From Roseiflexus sp. (lineage in GTDB: Bacteria; Chloroflexota; Chloroflexia; Chloroflexales; Roseiflexaceae), in the NCBI GenBank assembly GCA_017743475.1, contig JAGHYV010000006.1, positions 1 to 64,000 of the forward strand: a stretch of DNA of 64,000 bases. The letters run 5' to 3'. Positions within the stretch are counted from its first letter, which is position 1; each line of letters starts with the position of its first letter. The notes below the pieces were generated by a model, which searched no databases, was not told where the DNA came from, and saw only the letters and a list, made by a program, of their open reading frames with translations. Of this stretch, positions 35,438-44,196 are shown one piece after another. The translations under genes were made by a program, and so were the position numbers.

Positions 35438-36535
35438 ATGAACGAACGCACATTCCTTGCCCCCGGCGTCGTTCTGGGCGATTGGTGGCATCGCACTGCC
35501 GACGGACGTTTGCAGTGTGATCTCTGCCCGCGTGGTTGCACGATGCGCCCCGGTCAGCATGGGTTTTGCTTCGTGCGCGAGGCGCGTGAGGAAGGGATTG
35601 TGCTGACCTCGTATGGGCGTGCATCGGGCTTCTGCGCCGATCCAATCGAGAAGAAGCCGCTCTTCCATTTCCTGCCAGGTACAGGCATCTTTTCCTTCGG
35701 CACTGCCGGATGCAACCTGGGGTGCCGCTTCTGTCAGAACTGGTCGATCTCCAAAGCGCGCGAGATGGCGCTGCTCGATGCATGCGCCACGCCGGAGGAA
35801 GTCGCTGAAGCGGCGCTTGCCACCGGATGCCGGAGCGTTGCATTCACCTACAATGATCCGGTTATTTTTGCCGAGTATGCCATCGACTGCGCCCGTGCTG
35901 CACATGAACGCGGTCTGGCGACGGTAGCAGTGTCGGCGGGTTACATCTCGCCTGAAGCGCGTCCCGCCTTCTTCGAGCATATCGATGCGGCGAACATCGA
36001 CCTCAAGGGTTTCAGCGAGGAGTTTTACCGGCGGTTGTGCCTCGGTTCGCTAGCGCCGGTGCTTGATACGTTGCGCTGGCTGCGTCACGAAACGAAGGTC
36101 TGGCTGGAAGTCACCAACCTGATCATTCCGGGCGCCAATGACTCACCCGATGATGTTGCGCGCCTGTGCAACTGGTTCGTGCGCGAACTTGGACCTGATG
36201 TGCCGCTGCATTTCACTGCGTTTCACCCTGATTATCGCATGCTCGACACGCCGCCAACCCCGGCTGCAACGCTGAAACGCGCCCGCGAGCAGGCGCTCGC
36301 CGCTGGTATTCGCTACGTGTACACCGGAAATGTGGACGATACTGAAGGGCAGTCGACCGTCTGCCCTGGCTGCGGCATGCGAGTCATCGAACGCGACTGG
36401 TACCGCCTGAAACGCTGGCGCCTTGATGCGTCCGGTCGGTGCGTTCGCTGCGGTCATCCGGTTCCGGGGCGCTTCGAGGGCGCACCAGGACGCTGGCAGG
36501 GACGTATTATGCCGGTGCGCTTTGTTGTTGCATAA
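35438..36535 (+). CDS. amrS: AmmeMemoRadiSam system radical SAM enzyme (AmrS)
   Basis: 365 residues. An N-terminal Cys pair region CDLCPRGCTMRPGQHGFC precedes the radical SAM cluster motif CNLGCRFC (in FGTAGCNLGCRFCQNW). SAM-domain signatures FTYNDPVIFAEYAIDC and IDLKGFSEEFYRRLC follow, and a C-terminal zinc-like CPGCG...CVRCG segment. It belongs with the Memo (AmrB) and AMMECR1 (AmrA) proteins in a widespread conserved trio of unsettled function. Here the Memo homologue is 20 kb away (56185-57039) and no AMMECR1 gene is in the window. AAGGAGGT sits seven nt before the ATG, a near-perfect ribosome site that decides the start. Confidence 0.9.
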   Translation: MNERTFLAPGVVLGDWWHRTADGRLQCDLCPRGCTMRPGQHGFCFVREAREEGIVLTSYGRASGFCADPIEKKPLFHFLPGTGIFSFGTAGCNLGCRFCQNWSISKAREMALLDACATPEEVAEAALATGCRSVAFTYNDPVIFAEYAIDCARAAHERGLATVAVSAGYISPEARPAFFEHIDAANIDLKGFSEEFYRRLCLGSLAPVLDTLRWLRHETKVWLEVTNLIIPGANDSPDDVARLCNWFVRELGPDVPLHFTAFHPDYRMLDTPPTPAATLKRAREQALAAGIRYVYTGNVDDTEGQSTVCPGCGMRVIERDWYRLKRWRLDASGRCVRCGHPVPGRFEGAPGRWQGRIMPVRFVVA

Positions 36536-36546
36536 CAACGCCTGCG

Positions 36547-36965
36547 CTACACACCCAACCGTCGCGCGGCATGCAGCGCTGCTGTTACCGTCATGCTGTC
36601 GCGGATGTCGCTGCGCGGCACCATGTCCAGCACCTGCTTAACTTAAATGGCATGGCTTCAATTTCGAGAAATTCGGTATCATCGGGCGGCAGACTCGATG
36701 ATGTCAGATCGAAGCCAAGAAACAGGTGCGCTGTTTCTTCCACGACACTCTTTGAGGTGTAATAACTGCTGATCCACTCGAAACGTCCGGCGCGGTAGCC
36801 GATCTCCTCCTACAACTCGCGCTGTGCGGCTTCGTCTGGCGTTTCTTCCTCGTGCATCCCTCCGGTCGGCATCTCCCAACGGTGCCCTTCGTGGTAGACG
36901 TAGCGATACTGTCGAATCATCACGACCCGTCCATCGGGTAGAAGCAGGAGCACGCCCTATATTTT
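36547..36965 (-). pseudogene. Nudix hydrolase relic (ADP-ribose pyrophosphatase type)
   Basis: On the minus strand VLLLLPDGRVVMIRQYRYVYHEGHRWEMPTGG leads into the Nudix box GGMHEEETPDEAAQREL-stop-EEIGY. A TAG stands in place of the variable residue between REL and EE. Past it the frame continues (WISSYYTSKSVVEETAHLF), then shifts: the tail VLDMVPRSDIRDSMTVTAALHAARRL lies in another frame. The N-terminal sixth is also missing. One nonsense codon inside the active-site box plus a frameshift mean that no active enzyme is made. Confidence 0.85.
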
Positions 36966-37027
36966 GCTGCCAGCGGCGCGCCGTTCCTTATCCCGTCCAT
37001 CGACGAGTCAGCGTTACGCGTATAGTA

Positions 37028-37544
37028 CGAACGGATCGACGGGCTGCTGCTGGCAGGCAGTGGCGACATCGAGTCGCACCACTACAGCGAAGCGCCACTT
37101 CCCGCACTCGGCGTCGTCGATGCACCGCGCGACCGCACTGAACTCCCTCTGGTGTGCTGGGCGGTCGTCGAGGGAAAACCAGTGCCCGGTATCTACCATG
37201 CATGGCGCGCAGATGATTTAACGTAGCGCTTGACGGCGCTTTGTGCCAGGATACCCCTTACAGATCGAAACATCATTCAATCATTTTCGTATGCTTGCCA
37301 GAACTGGACGTATCTGACGCATACGTTGTGCCTGTCGCCCGACTCGCACCTGCGACGGATCCTTGGCAGTGATGAACTGACGATCAACTCGCTGCACCAT
37401 GCTGTCGTTTGGGCGCCAGACAGCGTGATCGAAGCCATCGAGAGCACAAATGGTCGCTTTCTGATCGGCGTCCAGTGCCATCTTGAAGCGCCCCAGAGCG
37501 AGATCGATCCACATTGGCGCGTGCTGTTCCGCAGTTTCATTCAG
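37028..37544 (+). pseudogene. Peptidase C26 / gamma-glutamyl hydrolase-like amidotransferase relic
   Basis: The piece RIDGLLLAGSGDIESHHYSE...RDRTELPLVCWAVVEGKPVPGIYH matches the core of PuuD-type class I amidotransferases, but the nucleophile in the GICRG elbow is replaced by Tyr (GIYHA). After a frame change and a deletion, the C-terminal part reads SDELTINSLHHAVVWAPDSVIEAIES and FLIGVQCHLEAP (normally GVQWHPE). The frame continues opposite the GNAT gene. The His/Glu pair survives but the Cys is gone. It was probably a neighbour of the Nudix relic in one lost module. Confidence 0.78.
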
Positions 37545-38423
37545 TCAAAGATCACAGCGGAGGATGATCTGTCGATCACCAGTGTGCCGGAATCCAAACC
37601 ATTCGTAGAGGCGTCGGGCGTTGCGGTTGTACGCCTGGGTGTTGAGCGTGAGCCGCTGCGCGCCAATGGCGGTGGCGTAGGACACTACTTCGTACAGTAA
37701 CCGCGCGCCAATCCCACGATGCTGCCGGTCGGGTAGCACGGCGATCCGCACCAGGTGCACTAGACGCCCCTCACGATGGATCGTCACGAAGGCGTAACCG
37801 ACCACTTCCAGGTTCTCTTCGACGACCAGAAAGCGCGGGGTTTCGTGCAACGCCGTGCTGATCTGCACAGCGTCCTTGCGCCACTCGGCGCTGAAGCAGC
37901 GCGTATCGACTGCCAGGATCGCCGGTATGTCACCAACAGTCGCTGCGCGTACTCGCACTGTCGGGTTGCCCTGCGTCGGGATGTTCATGCACACTTTTTC
38001 ATAGACGATGACATCGGTGTCGTGGGTATACCCAACGTTGCGCAGTGCCGCCATCGCCCATGAGTCATCTGGGTCGGCGCAGGCGACATAGATACGCGCA
38101 ACACCTCTGGCGCGCAGTGTCTGATGAAATGGCGGCAGCAACGCATCGATGGCACGTGTGGTCGAAAGTCCGCTGCTCAATGCCAGCACCCGGATCCACG
38201 TAACCGTTTCGTGGGTCCAATCAGACAGAATGATGCCATGTGGTCTGTCGCCAGCGAGTAGCAATAGCGCTGGCGCCCTGGCGAGCAACCCCACTACTTC
38301 ATCGACGCCAACACTCATCAACCAGCGATCAGCATGATCGAGCAGATGCAACGCAATTTCCAGGTCGTCGGACGACACCGGGCGCGTGGTCAGCAACTCG
38401 GAAGAAGGCGATAGGTGCGACAC
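37545..38423 (-). CDS. Tandem GNAT N-acetyltransferase
   Basis: 292 residues in two GNAT-like halves. The C-terminal half (about 155-290) has the acetyl-CoA loop in VLPDRQHRGIGARLLYEVV (R/QxxGxG/A) and the closing YNRNARRLYEWFGFRHTG. The N-terminal half (about 15-145) is more diverged (RGVARIYVACADPDDSWAMAALRNVGY). The architecture resembles mycothiol synthase or ribosomal-protein acetyltransferases, but the substrate is unknown. Its ATG lies nine nt after the amidohydrolase stop, so the two form an operon. The 3' end abuts the C26 relic on the other strand. Confidence 0.85.
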   Translation of the reverse strand: MSHLSPSSELLTTRPVSSDDLEIALHLLDHADRWLMSVGVDEVVGLLARAPALLLLAGDRPHGIILSDWTHETVTWIRVLALSSGLSTTRAIDALLPPFHQTLRARGVARIYVACADPDDSWAMAALRNVGYTHDTDVIVYEKVCMNIPTQGNPTVRVRAATVGDIPAILAVDTRCFSAEWRKDAVQISTALHETPRFLVVEENLEVVGYAFVTIHREGRLVHLVRIAVLPDRQHRGIGARLLYEVVSYATAIGAQRLTLNTQAYNRNARRLYEWFGFRHTGDRQIILRCDL

Positions 38424-38432
38424 GGCTTGTTC

Positions 38433-40082
38433 TCAGCGTGATCCGTTTCGCCAGTACGCCACACGTCCATCGATCACCGTTATATCCACCTGAATCTCCC
38501 TGATCTCCTCCGCCGGGCAGGTGAAATAATCGCGGTCGAGCACAACCATGTCCGCCAGAAAACCGGGCGATAATCGCCCTTTGATATGCTCTTCGCGGGT
38601 CAACCAGGCGCCAGCCGCAGTGCAGGCGTAGAGAGCTTCTTCGCGGGTGATCGCCTCCTGAGGCGCGATGAGCGTTCCCTTCCACGTTTTGCGTGTCACC
38701 AGGCTGTAGAGACTAATCATAGGATTGTAATGCACGGTGCTGGGAATATCGCTGGTTGCGATGACCGGAATACCACGGTCGAGGTAGGTGCGCACCGGTT
38801 TGTACTGATGTGCCAGACGCTCGCCCACGTCGCGGAAGAGATCATCCCCTTCGTAGTAGATGAAGGTGGGCTGAACAACAGCAGCAATCTGATACGTTGC
38901 CATATGCCGCAGGCTTTCTTCAGTAGCAAAGTAAGCGTGGATCAGGTTATGCCGGTGATCCTTGCGCGGCGAGGCTTCGATAACCTCAGCAAAGGCGCGC
39001 GCCGCCTCGTGATGCGCCCGGTCGCCAATCGCGTGAATGCCGATATCCCACCCCAGTGCATGACCGCGGGCAAAGAATTCGCGCAGGTCTTTCGGATCGA
39101 GCCGGTTGTAATCGTAGACTTTCTCTTCGCCAACAAACGGCTGGAACATCCAGGCAGTGCGGCTCGTCGTACCGCCGTCAATCGCCATCTTCAGCCCACC
39201 CAGACTGAGCCAGCGATCCCCCAGACCACTGTACACTCCCAGACCAGCAGCGCGTGCGTCGAGCTGATCGCGGGTCTCGTCTTCGCGAAAGCCGTGCCAG
39301 GAGGGCATCAGATTGACCCGCACTGGCAATCGTCCGGCGCGGCGAGCATCCAGATATGCGCGCATTTCCCATGGTTGCAGCCCTGGATCGAGGATACTGG
39401 TGATACCAACCGCCAGATACGCGCGACCGGCAGCCTCAAGCGCTGCGACTGCCTGTTCAGGAGTCGGTTGGGCGATCAGGCGTCGGCAGAAGAGTTTGGC
39501 AGATGCTCGAAGAATGCCGTTCGGGGAACCGTCGGCAAACCGTTCGATCCTGCCACCCTGCGGATCGGGGGTCGTCGCGTGCACGCCTGCCAGTTCGAGC
39601 GCCCGGCTGTTCACGACATCTATATTGAAGAAACGCTTTAACAGCACAGGATGATCGGTCGTTGCCGCATCGAGATCGAGTCGATTGGGCAAACGCCCTT
39701 CCACAAAGAGCGACTCGTTCCATCCCTCGCCAATGATCCATTCGCCGCGTGGCGTTTTTGCCGCCTGATCGCGCACCATTGCGACCATCTCCGCAATTGA
39801 CGTGCAATGCTCAAGTTGCAGGCGGGTGAACTTGATCCCCAGTTCGAGCATATGGTTATGGGCGTCGTTGAAACCGGGAACAACTGTGCGACCGCCGAGA
39901 TCGATCTGTTCGGTTCGTGGACCGGCAAGCGCACGAACATCGGCATCGGCACCGATTGCGACAACCTGCCCATCCTTGCAGGCAATAGCAGAGCAACGCG
40001 GTAACTCGGAATCGAACGTTGTTATCGCACCGTTGAACAGGATCAGATCGGGCGCAAGATCGCGGGCACGCAGTGTGGGCAT
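38433..40082 (-). CDS. YtcJ-like metal-dependent amidohydrolase
   Basis: 549 residues, usual for the amidohydrolase-3 group. After a small N-terminal beta domain, the metal site starts with NDAHNHMLELG (HxH). Later ligands appear as DIGIHAIGDRAHHEAARAF and HAYFATEES, and the last Asp is in VIATSDIPSTVHYNP. The C-terminal RLSPGFLADMVVLDRDYF closes the family pattern. These enzymes hydrolyse amide or N-acyl bonds; substrates are mostly unknown. No signal peptide. It is divergent from ruvB across a 233-bp spacer and followed by the GNAT gene. Confidence 0.9.
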   Translation of the reverse strand: MPTLRARDLAPDLILFNGAITTFDSELPRCSAIACKDGQVVAIGADADVRALAGPRTEQIDLGGRTVVPGFNDAHNHMLELGIKFTRLQLEHCTSIAEMVAMVRDQAAKTPRGEWIIGEGWNESLFVEGRLPNRLDLDAATTDHPVLLKRFFNIDVVNSRALELAGVHATTPDPQGGRIERFADGSPNGILRASAKLFCRRLIAQPTPEQAVAALEAAGRAYLAVGITSILDPGLQPWEMRAYLDARRAGRLPVRVNLMPSWHGFREDETRDQLDARAAGLGVYSGLGDRWLSLGGLKMAIDGGTTSRTAWMFQPFVGEEKVYDYNRLDPKDLREFFARGHALGWDIGIHAIGDRAHHEAARAFAEVIEASPRKDHRHNLIHAYFATEESLRHMATYQIAAVVQPTFIYYEGDDLFRDVGERLAHQYKPVRTYLDRGIPVIATSDIPSTVHYNPMISLYSLVTRKTWKGTLIAPQEAITREEALYACTAAGAWLTREEHIKGRLSPGFLADMVVLDRDYFTCPAEEIREIQVDITVIDGRVAYWRNGSR

Positions 40083-40280
40083 TACTATCCTCCAGATTGC
40101 GCGCTTGCCAGTGCGCAGATTCGAGCCTGCGGAGAACGAGATTACATCATCGACAACCTGTGCCCGTCAGGGAATGTACCGCCCGTGGCTTACAGCCAGG
40201 TCATGTTGCATGCTGGCGGCATCCGTCTGGCGCAGGGCGACGCCAGGCATTATACCACAGGCGTCGCGCTACAAGCGATA

Positions 40281-40307
40281 TGGTATAATGACCGCACACG
40301 TGTGCGG
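40281..40307 (+). promoter_or_regulatory. Extended -10 and adjacent 16-nt palindrome before ruvB
   Basis: TGGTATAAT (40281-40289) is an extended -10. Two nt further, CCGCACAC-GTGTGCGG (40292-40307) is a perfect 16-nt palindrome spanning the predicted transcription start, just ahead of GGAGG. This is an ideal place for an operator. Confidence 0.55.
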
Positions 40308-40315
40308 AGGCCTCT

Positions 40316-41359
40316 ATGAGCGAAGAACGGGTCGTCACGCCGAAAGCTGGCGAAGAAGATCAGCAGATCGAAAAGAGTCTACGCCCGCGCCGTCTCGCTG
40401 AGTTCATCGGGCAGGAAAAGGTCGTCGAGCAGTTGCGCATTGCGATCATGGCTGCGAAAGGGCGTGGCGAACCACTCGATCACACACTACTCTATGGACC
40501 GCCCGGTCTGGGAAAGACGAGTCTGGCAGGCGTGCTTGCCGCCGAAATGGGGGTCAACATCAAGTTGACGTCTGGTCCTGCCATCGAGCGCGCTGGCGAC
40601 CTTGCCGCACTGCTCACCAACCTGCAGAAGGACGATATTCTCTTCATTGATGAGATTCATCGCCTGAACCGGGCTATCGAAGAAGTGCTCTACCCGGCGA
40701 TGGAAGACTTCGCGCTCGATATTATGGTTGGGAAGGGTCCAGGGGCGCGCAGTTTGCGTCTGAAACTTCCCCGATTCACAGTTATTGGTGCAACGACCCG
40801 TCTGGCATTGCTGACATCGCCGCTACGCGACCGTTTCGGTTCGGTGCACCGCCTCGAGTTTTACTCGGTCGATGCGCTTTACCAGATTGTGATGCGCTCG
40901 GCGCGCATTCTGGGGGTTAATTGCACGCCAGAGGGAGCACACGAGATCGCGGCACGGGCACGTGGAACGCCTCGCATCGTTAATCGCCTGTTACGCCGGG
41001 TCCGCGATTATGCCCAGGTCGTTGGCAACGGTGTCATTACGCTGGAGACGGCACGCGAAGCACTGGCAAAACTGGAGGTCGACCACCTGGGTCTCGACGA
41101 AAATGACCGGCGCTTGCTGCGCGCGATCATTGAGTTGTTCAATGGAGGACCGGTCGGGCTTTCGACGCTAGCGGCGTCGCTTGCTGAGGAGGTCGATGCC
41201 ATCGAAGACGTGTATGAACCGTTCCTGCTGCAACTGGGCTTTCTGCAACGCACGCCGCGTGGTCGAATTGCCACACGGCGCGCATATGAACATCTGGGCG
41301 TTCCCTACATCGAACGCACCATCGATAATGGTGTGGATCAGGGGCGATTGTGGTCGTGA
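40316..41359 (+). CDS. ruvB: Holliday junction branch-migration helicase RuvB
   Basis: 347 residues, the normal length. The AAA+ domain has Walker A GPPGLGKT (61-68), Walker [13 protein letters not shown] and sensor 1 VIGATTR. A winged-helix DNA-binding domain follows, with [13 protein letters not shown] and [15 protein letters not shown]. RuvB hexamers drive branch migration with RuvA; neither ruvA nor ruvC is nearby. GGAGG lies before the ATG. The gene ends one base before the convergent msrB stop. The identification is secure. Confidence 0.98.
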   Translation: MSEERVVTPKAGEEDQQIEKSLRPRRLAEFIGQEKVVEQLRIAIMAAKGRGEPLDHTLLYGPPGLGKTSLAGVLAAEMGVNIKLTSGPAIERAGDLAALLTNLQKDDILFIDEIHRLNRAIEEVLYPAMEDFALDIMVGKGPGARSLRLKLPRFTVIGATTRLALLTSPLRDRFGSVHRLEFYSVDALYQIVMRSARILGVNCTPEGAHEIAARARGTPRIVNRLLRRVRDYAQVVGNGVITLETAREALAKLEVDHLGLDENDRRLLRAIIELFNGGPVGLSTLAASLAEEVDAIEDVYEPFLLQLGFLQRTPRGRIATRRAYEHLGVPYIERTIDNGVDQGRLWS

Positions 41360-41836
41360 CTAGTGCTTCGATTCGCGCTCCTTATCTAATACGCCCTCAA
41401 ACAGCGGCAGATATTCGCCGTACCCTTCCTCTTCTAGTTTCTCAACCGGGATGAAGCGCAGCGCAGCCGAATTGATGCAGTAGCGCAACCCTGTAGGCGC
41501 AGGACCGTCATCAAACACGTGACCGAGGTGCGAGTCGCCATGCTTTGAGCGCACTTCGGTGCGCACCATCCAGAGTTTGCGATCCTCGCGCGTCACGATA
41601 TTGTCCGGCTCAAGCGGCTTCGTAAAACTGGGCCAGCCGGTGCCCGAGTCGTACTTGTCGAGTGAACTGAAGAGCGGTTCACCAGACACGACATCCACGT
41701 AAATGCCGTGTGCTTTATTGTTCCAGTAAGCATTCTGAAACGGCGGCTCAGTCGCTTCGTGCTGTGTCACCGCATACTGCTCAGGTGTCAGACGCCTACG
41801 TAGTTCTTCGTCCGATGGTTTACTGTATTGCTTCAT
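41360..41836 (-). CDS. msrB: Peptide-methionine (R)-S-oxide reductase, zinc-less type
   Basis: 158 residues. It reduces methionine-R-sulfoxide in proteins. Motifs: [29 protein letters not shown] and the catalytic Cys in [12 protein letters not shown]. The zinc-binding CxxC pairs of many MsrB proteins are absent: the first is replaced by VDVVSG and the second by VRTEV. The start [12 protein letters not shown] is preceded by AGGAGGT. A longer frame upstream is spurious. The gene abuts ruvB tail-to-tail with no spacer. Confidence 0.96.
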   Translation of the reverse strand: MKQYSKPSDEELRRRLTPEQYAVTQHEATEPPFQNAYWNNKAHGIYVDVVSGEPLFSSLDKYDSGTGWPSFTKPLEPDNIVTREDRKLWMVRTEVRSKHGDSHLGHVFDDGPAPTGLRYCINSAALRFIPVEKLEEEGYGEYLPLFEGVLDKERESKH

Positions 41837-41936
41837 TGGGTGGTTACCTCCTGATAACTGTTGTTCTCCGTCAGTGTACCATGTCTTCGCATTCGGCGGC
41901 AGAACGGATGCATTTGCATTCTGACGGGGTGGACGC

Positions 41937-41965
41937 TTGCACGTGTGTCCTTCTTCTGGTACACT
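41937..41965 (+). promoter_or_regulatory. Promoter upstream of the first methyltransferase gene
   Basis: TTGCAC, 17-nt spacer, TACACT. The predicted start point near 41972 gives a leader of about 27 nt containing AGGAGG. Confidence 0.55.
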
Positions 41966-41998
41966 GCGGAGACATTGCTTGATGGGCAGGCAGGAGGC

Positions 41999-42763
41999 AT
42001 GGAGCGAACCGAGTATGAGGTAATGGCGGCAGTCGAAGACCGCCACTGGTGGTACGGCGGCATGCGTGCTATCGCGGCAGTGCTGCTCGATGAGGTCTAT
42101 GCCGGGCAACGCGATCTGCGCATCCTCGACGCTGGCTGTGGTACTGGGGGGAATGTCGTCTTTCTCCGTCGCTACGGGTCAGTCGTGGCAGTCGATCTGG
42201 CGCCGGAAGCGGCGATCTTCGGGCGTGAACGGTTACGTGGCGCACTAGTGCGGGCAACTGTGCTGGCGTTGCCGTTCGTCGATGCGTGCTTCGATCTGGT
42301 GACATCCTTCGAGGTGCTGTATCATCGCGGCGTTCCTGACGAGGGAGCGGCGCTGCGCGAGACGTGGCGCGTCCTTCGACCTGGCGGACGTCTCCTGCTA
42401 CGGTTGCCTGCATTCGAGTGGCTTCGTGGCAGGCACGATTGCGCCGTTCATGGTCGGCGGCGCTATACAATCAGTGAGGTCCAGACGTTGCTGCGAAATC
42501 AGGGATTTGCGATTGAGCGAATTTCTTATGTCAACACGCTCCTGTTACCATTCCCACTCGTCCAGCGACTCATTGAGCGTCTGCTGCCCGGCGCGGCTGG
42601 CGAAGGATCAGACCTTCAGCTGCCGCCAGTGTTGCTGAACGAAGTGTTACGCTGGCCCCTCGCCGCTGAGGCTGCCTGGATCGCACGCGGTGGCTCGTTT
42701 CCGGTGGGTCTCTCTGTCATCTGCCGCGCGCGGAAGGATCAGACATTGGCGTGCTCAGGCTGA
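41999..42763 (+). CDS. Class I SAM-dependent methyltransferase
   Basis: 254 residues. Motif I is [17 protein letters not shown], motif [10 protein letters not shown], motif [12 protein letters not shown] and post-motif [15 protein letters not shown]. It resembles UbiE/Coq5-like enzymes acting on small molecules or lipids, and the C-terminal helical region with [16 protein letters not shown] hints at a hydrophobic substrate. AGGAGG lies before the ATG. It is followed after 86 nt by a second methyltransferase gene in the same direction. Substrate unknown. Confidence 0.88.
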   Translation: MERTEYEVMAAVEDRHWWYGGMRAIAAVLLDEVYAGQRDLRILDAGCGTGGNVVFLRRYGSVVAVDLAPEAAIFGRERLRGALVRATVLALPFVDACFDLVTSFEVLYHRGVPDEGAALRETWRVLRPGGRLLLRLPAFEWLRGRHDCAVHGRRRYTISEVQTLLRNQGFAIERISYVNTLLLPFPLVQRLIERLLPGAAGEGSDLQLPPVLLNEVLRWPLAAEAAWIARGGSFPVGLSVICRARKDQTLACSG

Positions 42764-42849
42764 AATCAGTTGGAGCTGGCTTTCGATGAATAGACTGGCA
42801 AGCGGATGTGCCTGCCCAATAATCTCGTTTCCCTTGTGACAGAGACATT

Positions 42850-43515
42850 ATGTTCCAGACACTGCTCAACAAAATCTCCGCTCATCCTGGACTCTGGGGT
42901 TTCCTGCGGCGAGTCGTCGAAGATGGGTTCGATGCCGAGAAAGACGTGATCCGGCAGGAACTTGATCCCTGGCGTGATCGCGGGAAGCGGCAATTTCTCG
43001 ATCTTGGCTGCGGTACCGGCGAATTTTCGATCTGTTTTCCACCTGAGTCGTATACTGGCATCGATATCGCCCGACATTACATCCTCTATGCAGGTCGCCG
43101 TCGTCCTGGACGCTACGCGGTGATGAGCGGCGCGGGTCTTGGCTTTGCTTCGGGCAGTTTTGATGGTGCGCTTGTTCTGGGTGTGTTCCACCATCTGCCT
43201 GATGATCTGGTGCAAACCACGCTCGCAGACCTGCACCGCGTGCTGCGTCCTGGCGCCACGTTACTCGTGATGGAAGATATTCCTTCACCGCGCCCGTGGA
43301 ATGTGCTGGGTCACCTGATGCACTGGCTCGACCGTGGTGATTACATCCGTGAGGATGATGCCTATCGTACATTGATGCAGCCGTACTTCTCGCTGCGCCG
43401 CAGTTATCACATCAAGAGCGGTATCTGCGACCTGGCAGTGTATGTGTTAGATCGTCTTGATCAGCAGGAAGCTGTCGAGTCAGAAGTGTCTGTGTTCCGT
43501 CGCGTCGGGGAGTAG
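42850..43515 (+). CDS. Class I SAM-dependent methyltransferase
   Basis: 221 residues. Motif I is RQFLDLGCGTGEFSI, then YTGIDIARHYILYA, VLGVFHHLPDD and HRVLRPGATLLVMED. Related to the UbiE/MenG group by pattern, but the substrate cannot be assigned. The TVP38-like membrane gene begins three nt after its stop, so they are co-transcribed and probably share a lipid or envelope job (inference). Confidence 0.88.
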   Translation: MFQTLLNKISAHPGLWGFLRRVVEDGFDAEKDVIRQELDPWRDRGKRQFLDLGCGTGEFSICFPPESYTGIDIARHYILYAGRRRPGRYAVMSGAGLGFASGSFDGALVLGVFHHLPDDLVQTTLADLHRVLRPGATLLVMEDIPSPRPWNVLGHLMHWLDRGDYIREDDAYRTLMQPYFSLRRSYHIKSGICDLAVYVLDRLDQQEAVESEVSVFRRVGE

Positions 43516-43518
43516 ATC

Positions 43519-44196
43519 GTGGGACGTTTTCCTGCTCATTTGCTGCCTCACTTGAGTGCGCGCCGTCTGACCTCCGTCGCGCTGGTGATCCTGCTCGTCG
43601 GTGCTGTTTTGTGGCTGTTCCGCGCCTCTAGCGAGTTGCTGAACCCTTCCATCATCCGCACCACTATCGTTGCACTCGGTCCGCTCGGTCCGCTGGCGCT
43701 GATCGGTGCGCTGGCGCTGTTGCTGGTCGCGCCGGTCGCACCTGCGTCAGTGTTGCAGATCGGCGCGGGACTGGCATTCGGACCACTGGTCGGATTCCTA
43801 TACACGTTGATCGCTGATGCAATTGGGGCAAGTATCGGATTCTGGCTTGCCAGGCGGTGGGGTCATGCGCTGCTTGATCCGCGACTGTCGCCGGAGATGC
43901 GCGCGCAGATCGAACGTTTATCGCAGCGCATGACCTGGCGCAGTGTCATGATCTTGCGCCTGCTACCGGGTCCGGCGTATCCGCTGGTATCGTTTGCTGC
44001 TGGCTATTCGCAGCTGGAATTTGGTGCGTATACGCTGGCATCACTCGCCGGAGTAGCGCCAGCGCTTGCACTGCTGGCATTTGCTGGTGACCTGGTAACG
44101 CACTCACCTCTTCTGGCATTCGGGCTGGTCGCGCTGCTGGTTAGTTCGCTGGCGATCGTCGGTCGCTGGATAAGCCAGCGCACGCCTCCCACGTAA
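43519..44196 (+). CDS. TVP38/TMEM64 (VTT-domain) membrane protein
   Basis: 225 residues with about five hydrophobic segments. The VTT domain core is seen as LLVAPVAPASVLQIGAGLAFGPLVGF, GASIGFWLARRWG and RLLPGPAYPLVSFAAGYSQL. Relatives in bacteria and eukaryotes act as phospholipid or undecaprenyl-phosphate scramblases. It starts with GTG three nt after the methyltransferase stop. The last 93 bases overlap the 3' end of the convergent gene on the other strand. Confidence 0.88.
   Translation: MGRFPAHLLPHLSARRLTSVALVILLVGAVLWLFRASSELLNPSIIRTTIVALGPLGPLALIGALALLLVAPVAPASVLQIGAGLAFGPLVGFLYTLIADAIGASIGFWLARRWGHALLDPRLSPEMRAQIERLSQRMTWRSVMILRLLPGPAYPLVSFAAGYSQLEFGAYTLASLAGVAPALALLAFAGDLVTHSPLLAFGLVALLVSSLAIVGRWISQRTPPT

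Noticed and set aside
38586-39641. 351-codon open frame opposite the amidohydrolase
   Set aside because: The amidohydrolase on the other strand has metal-ligand motifs and normal length; this frame has none.
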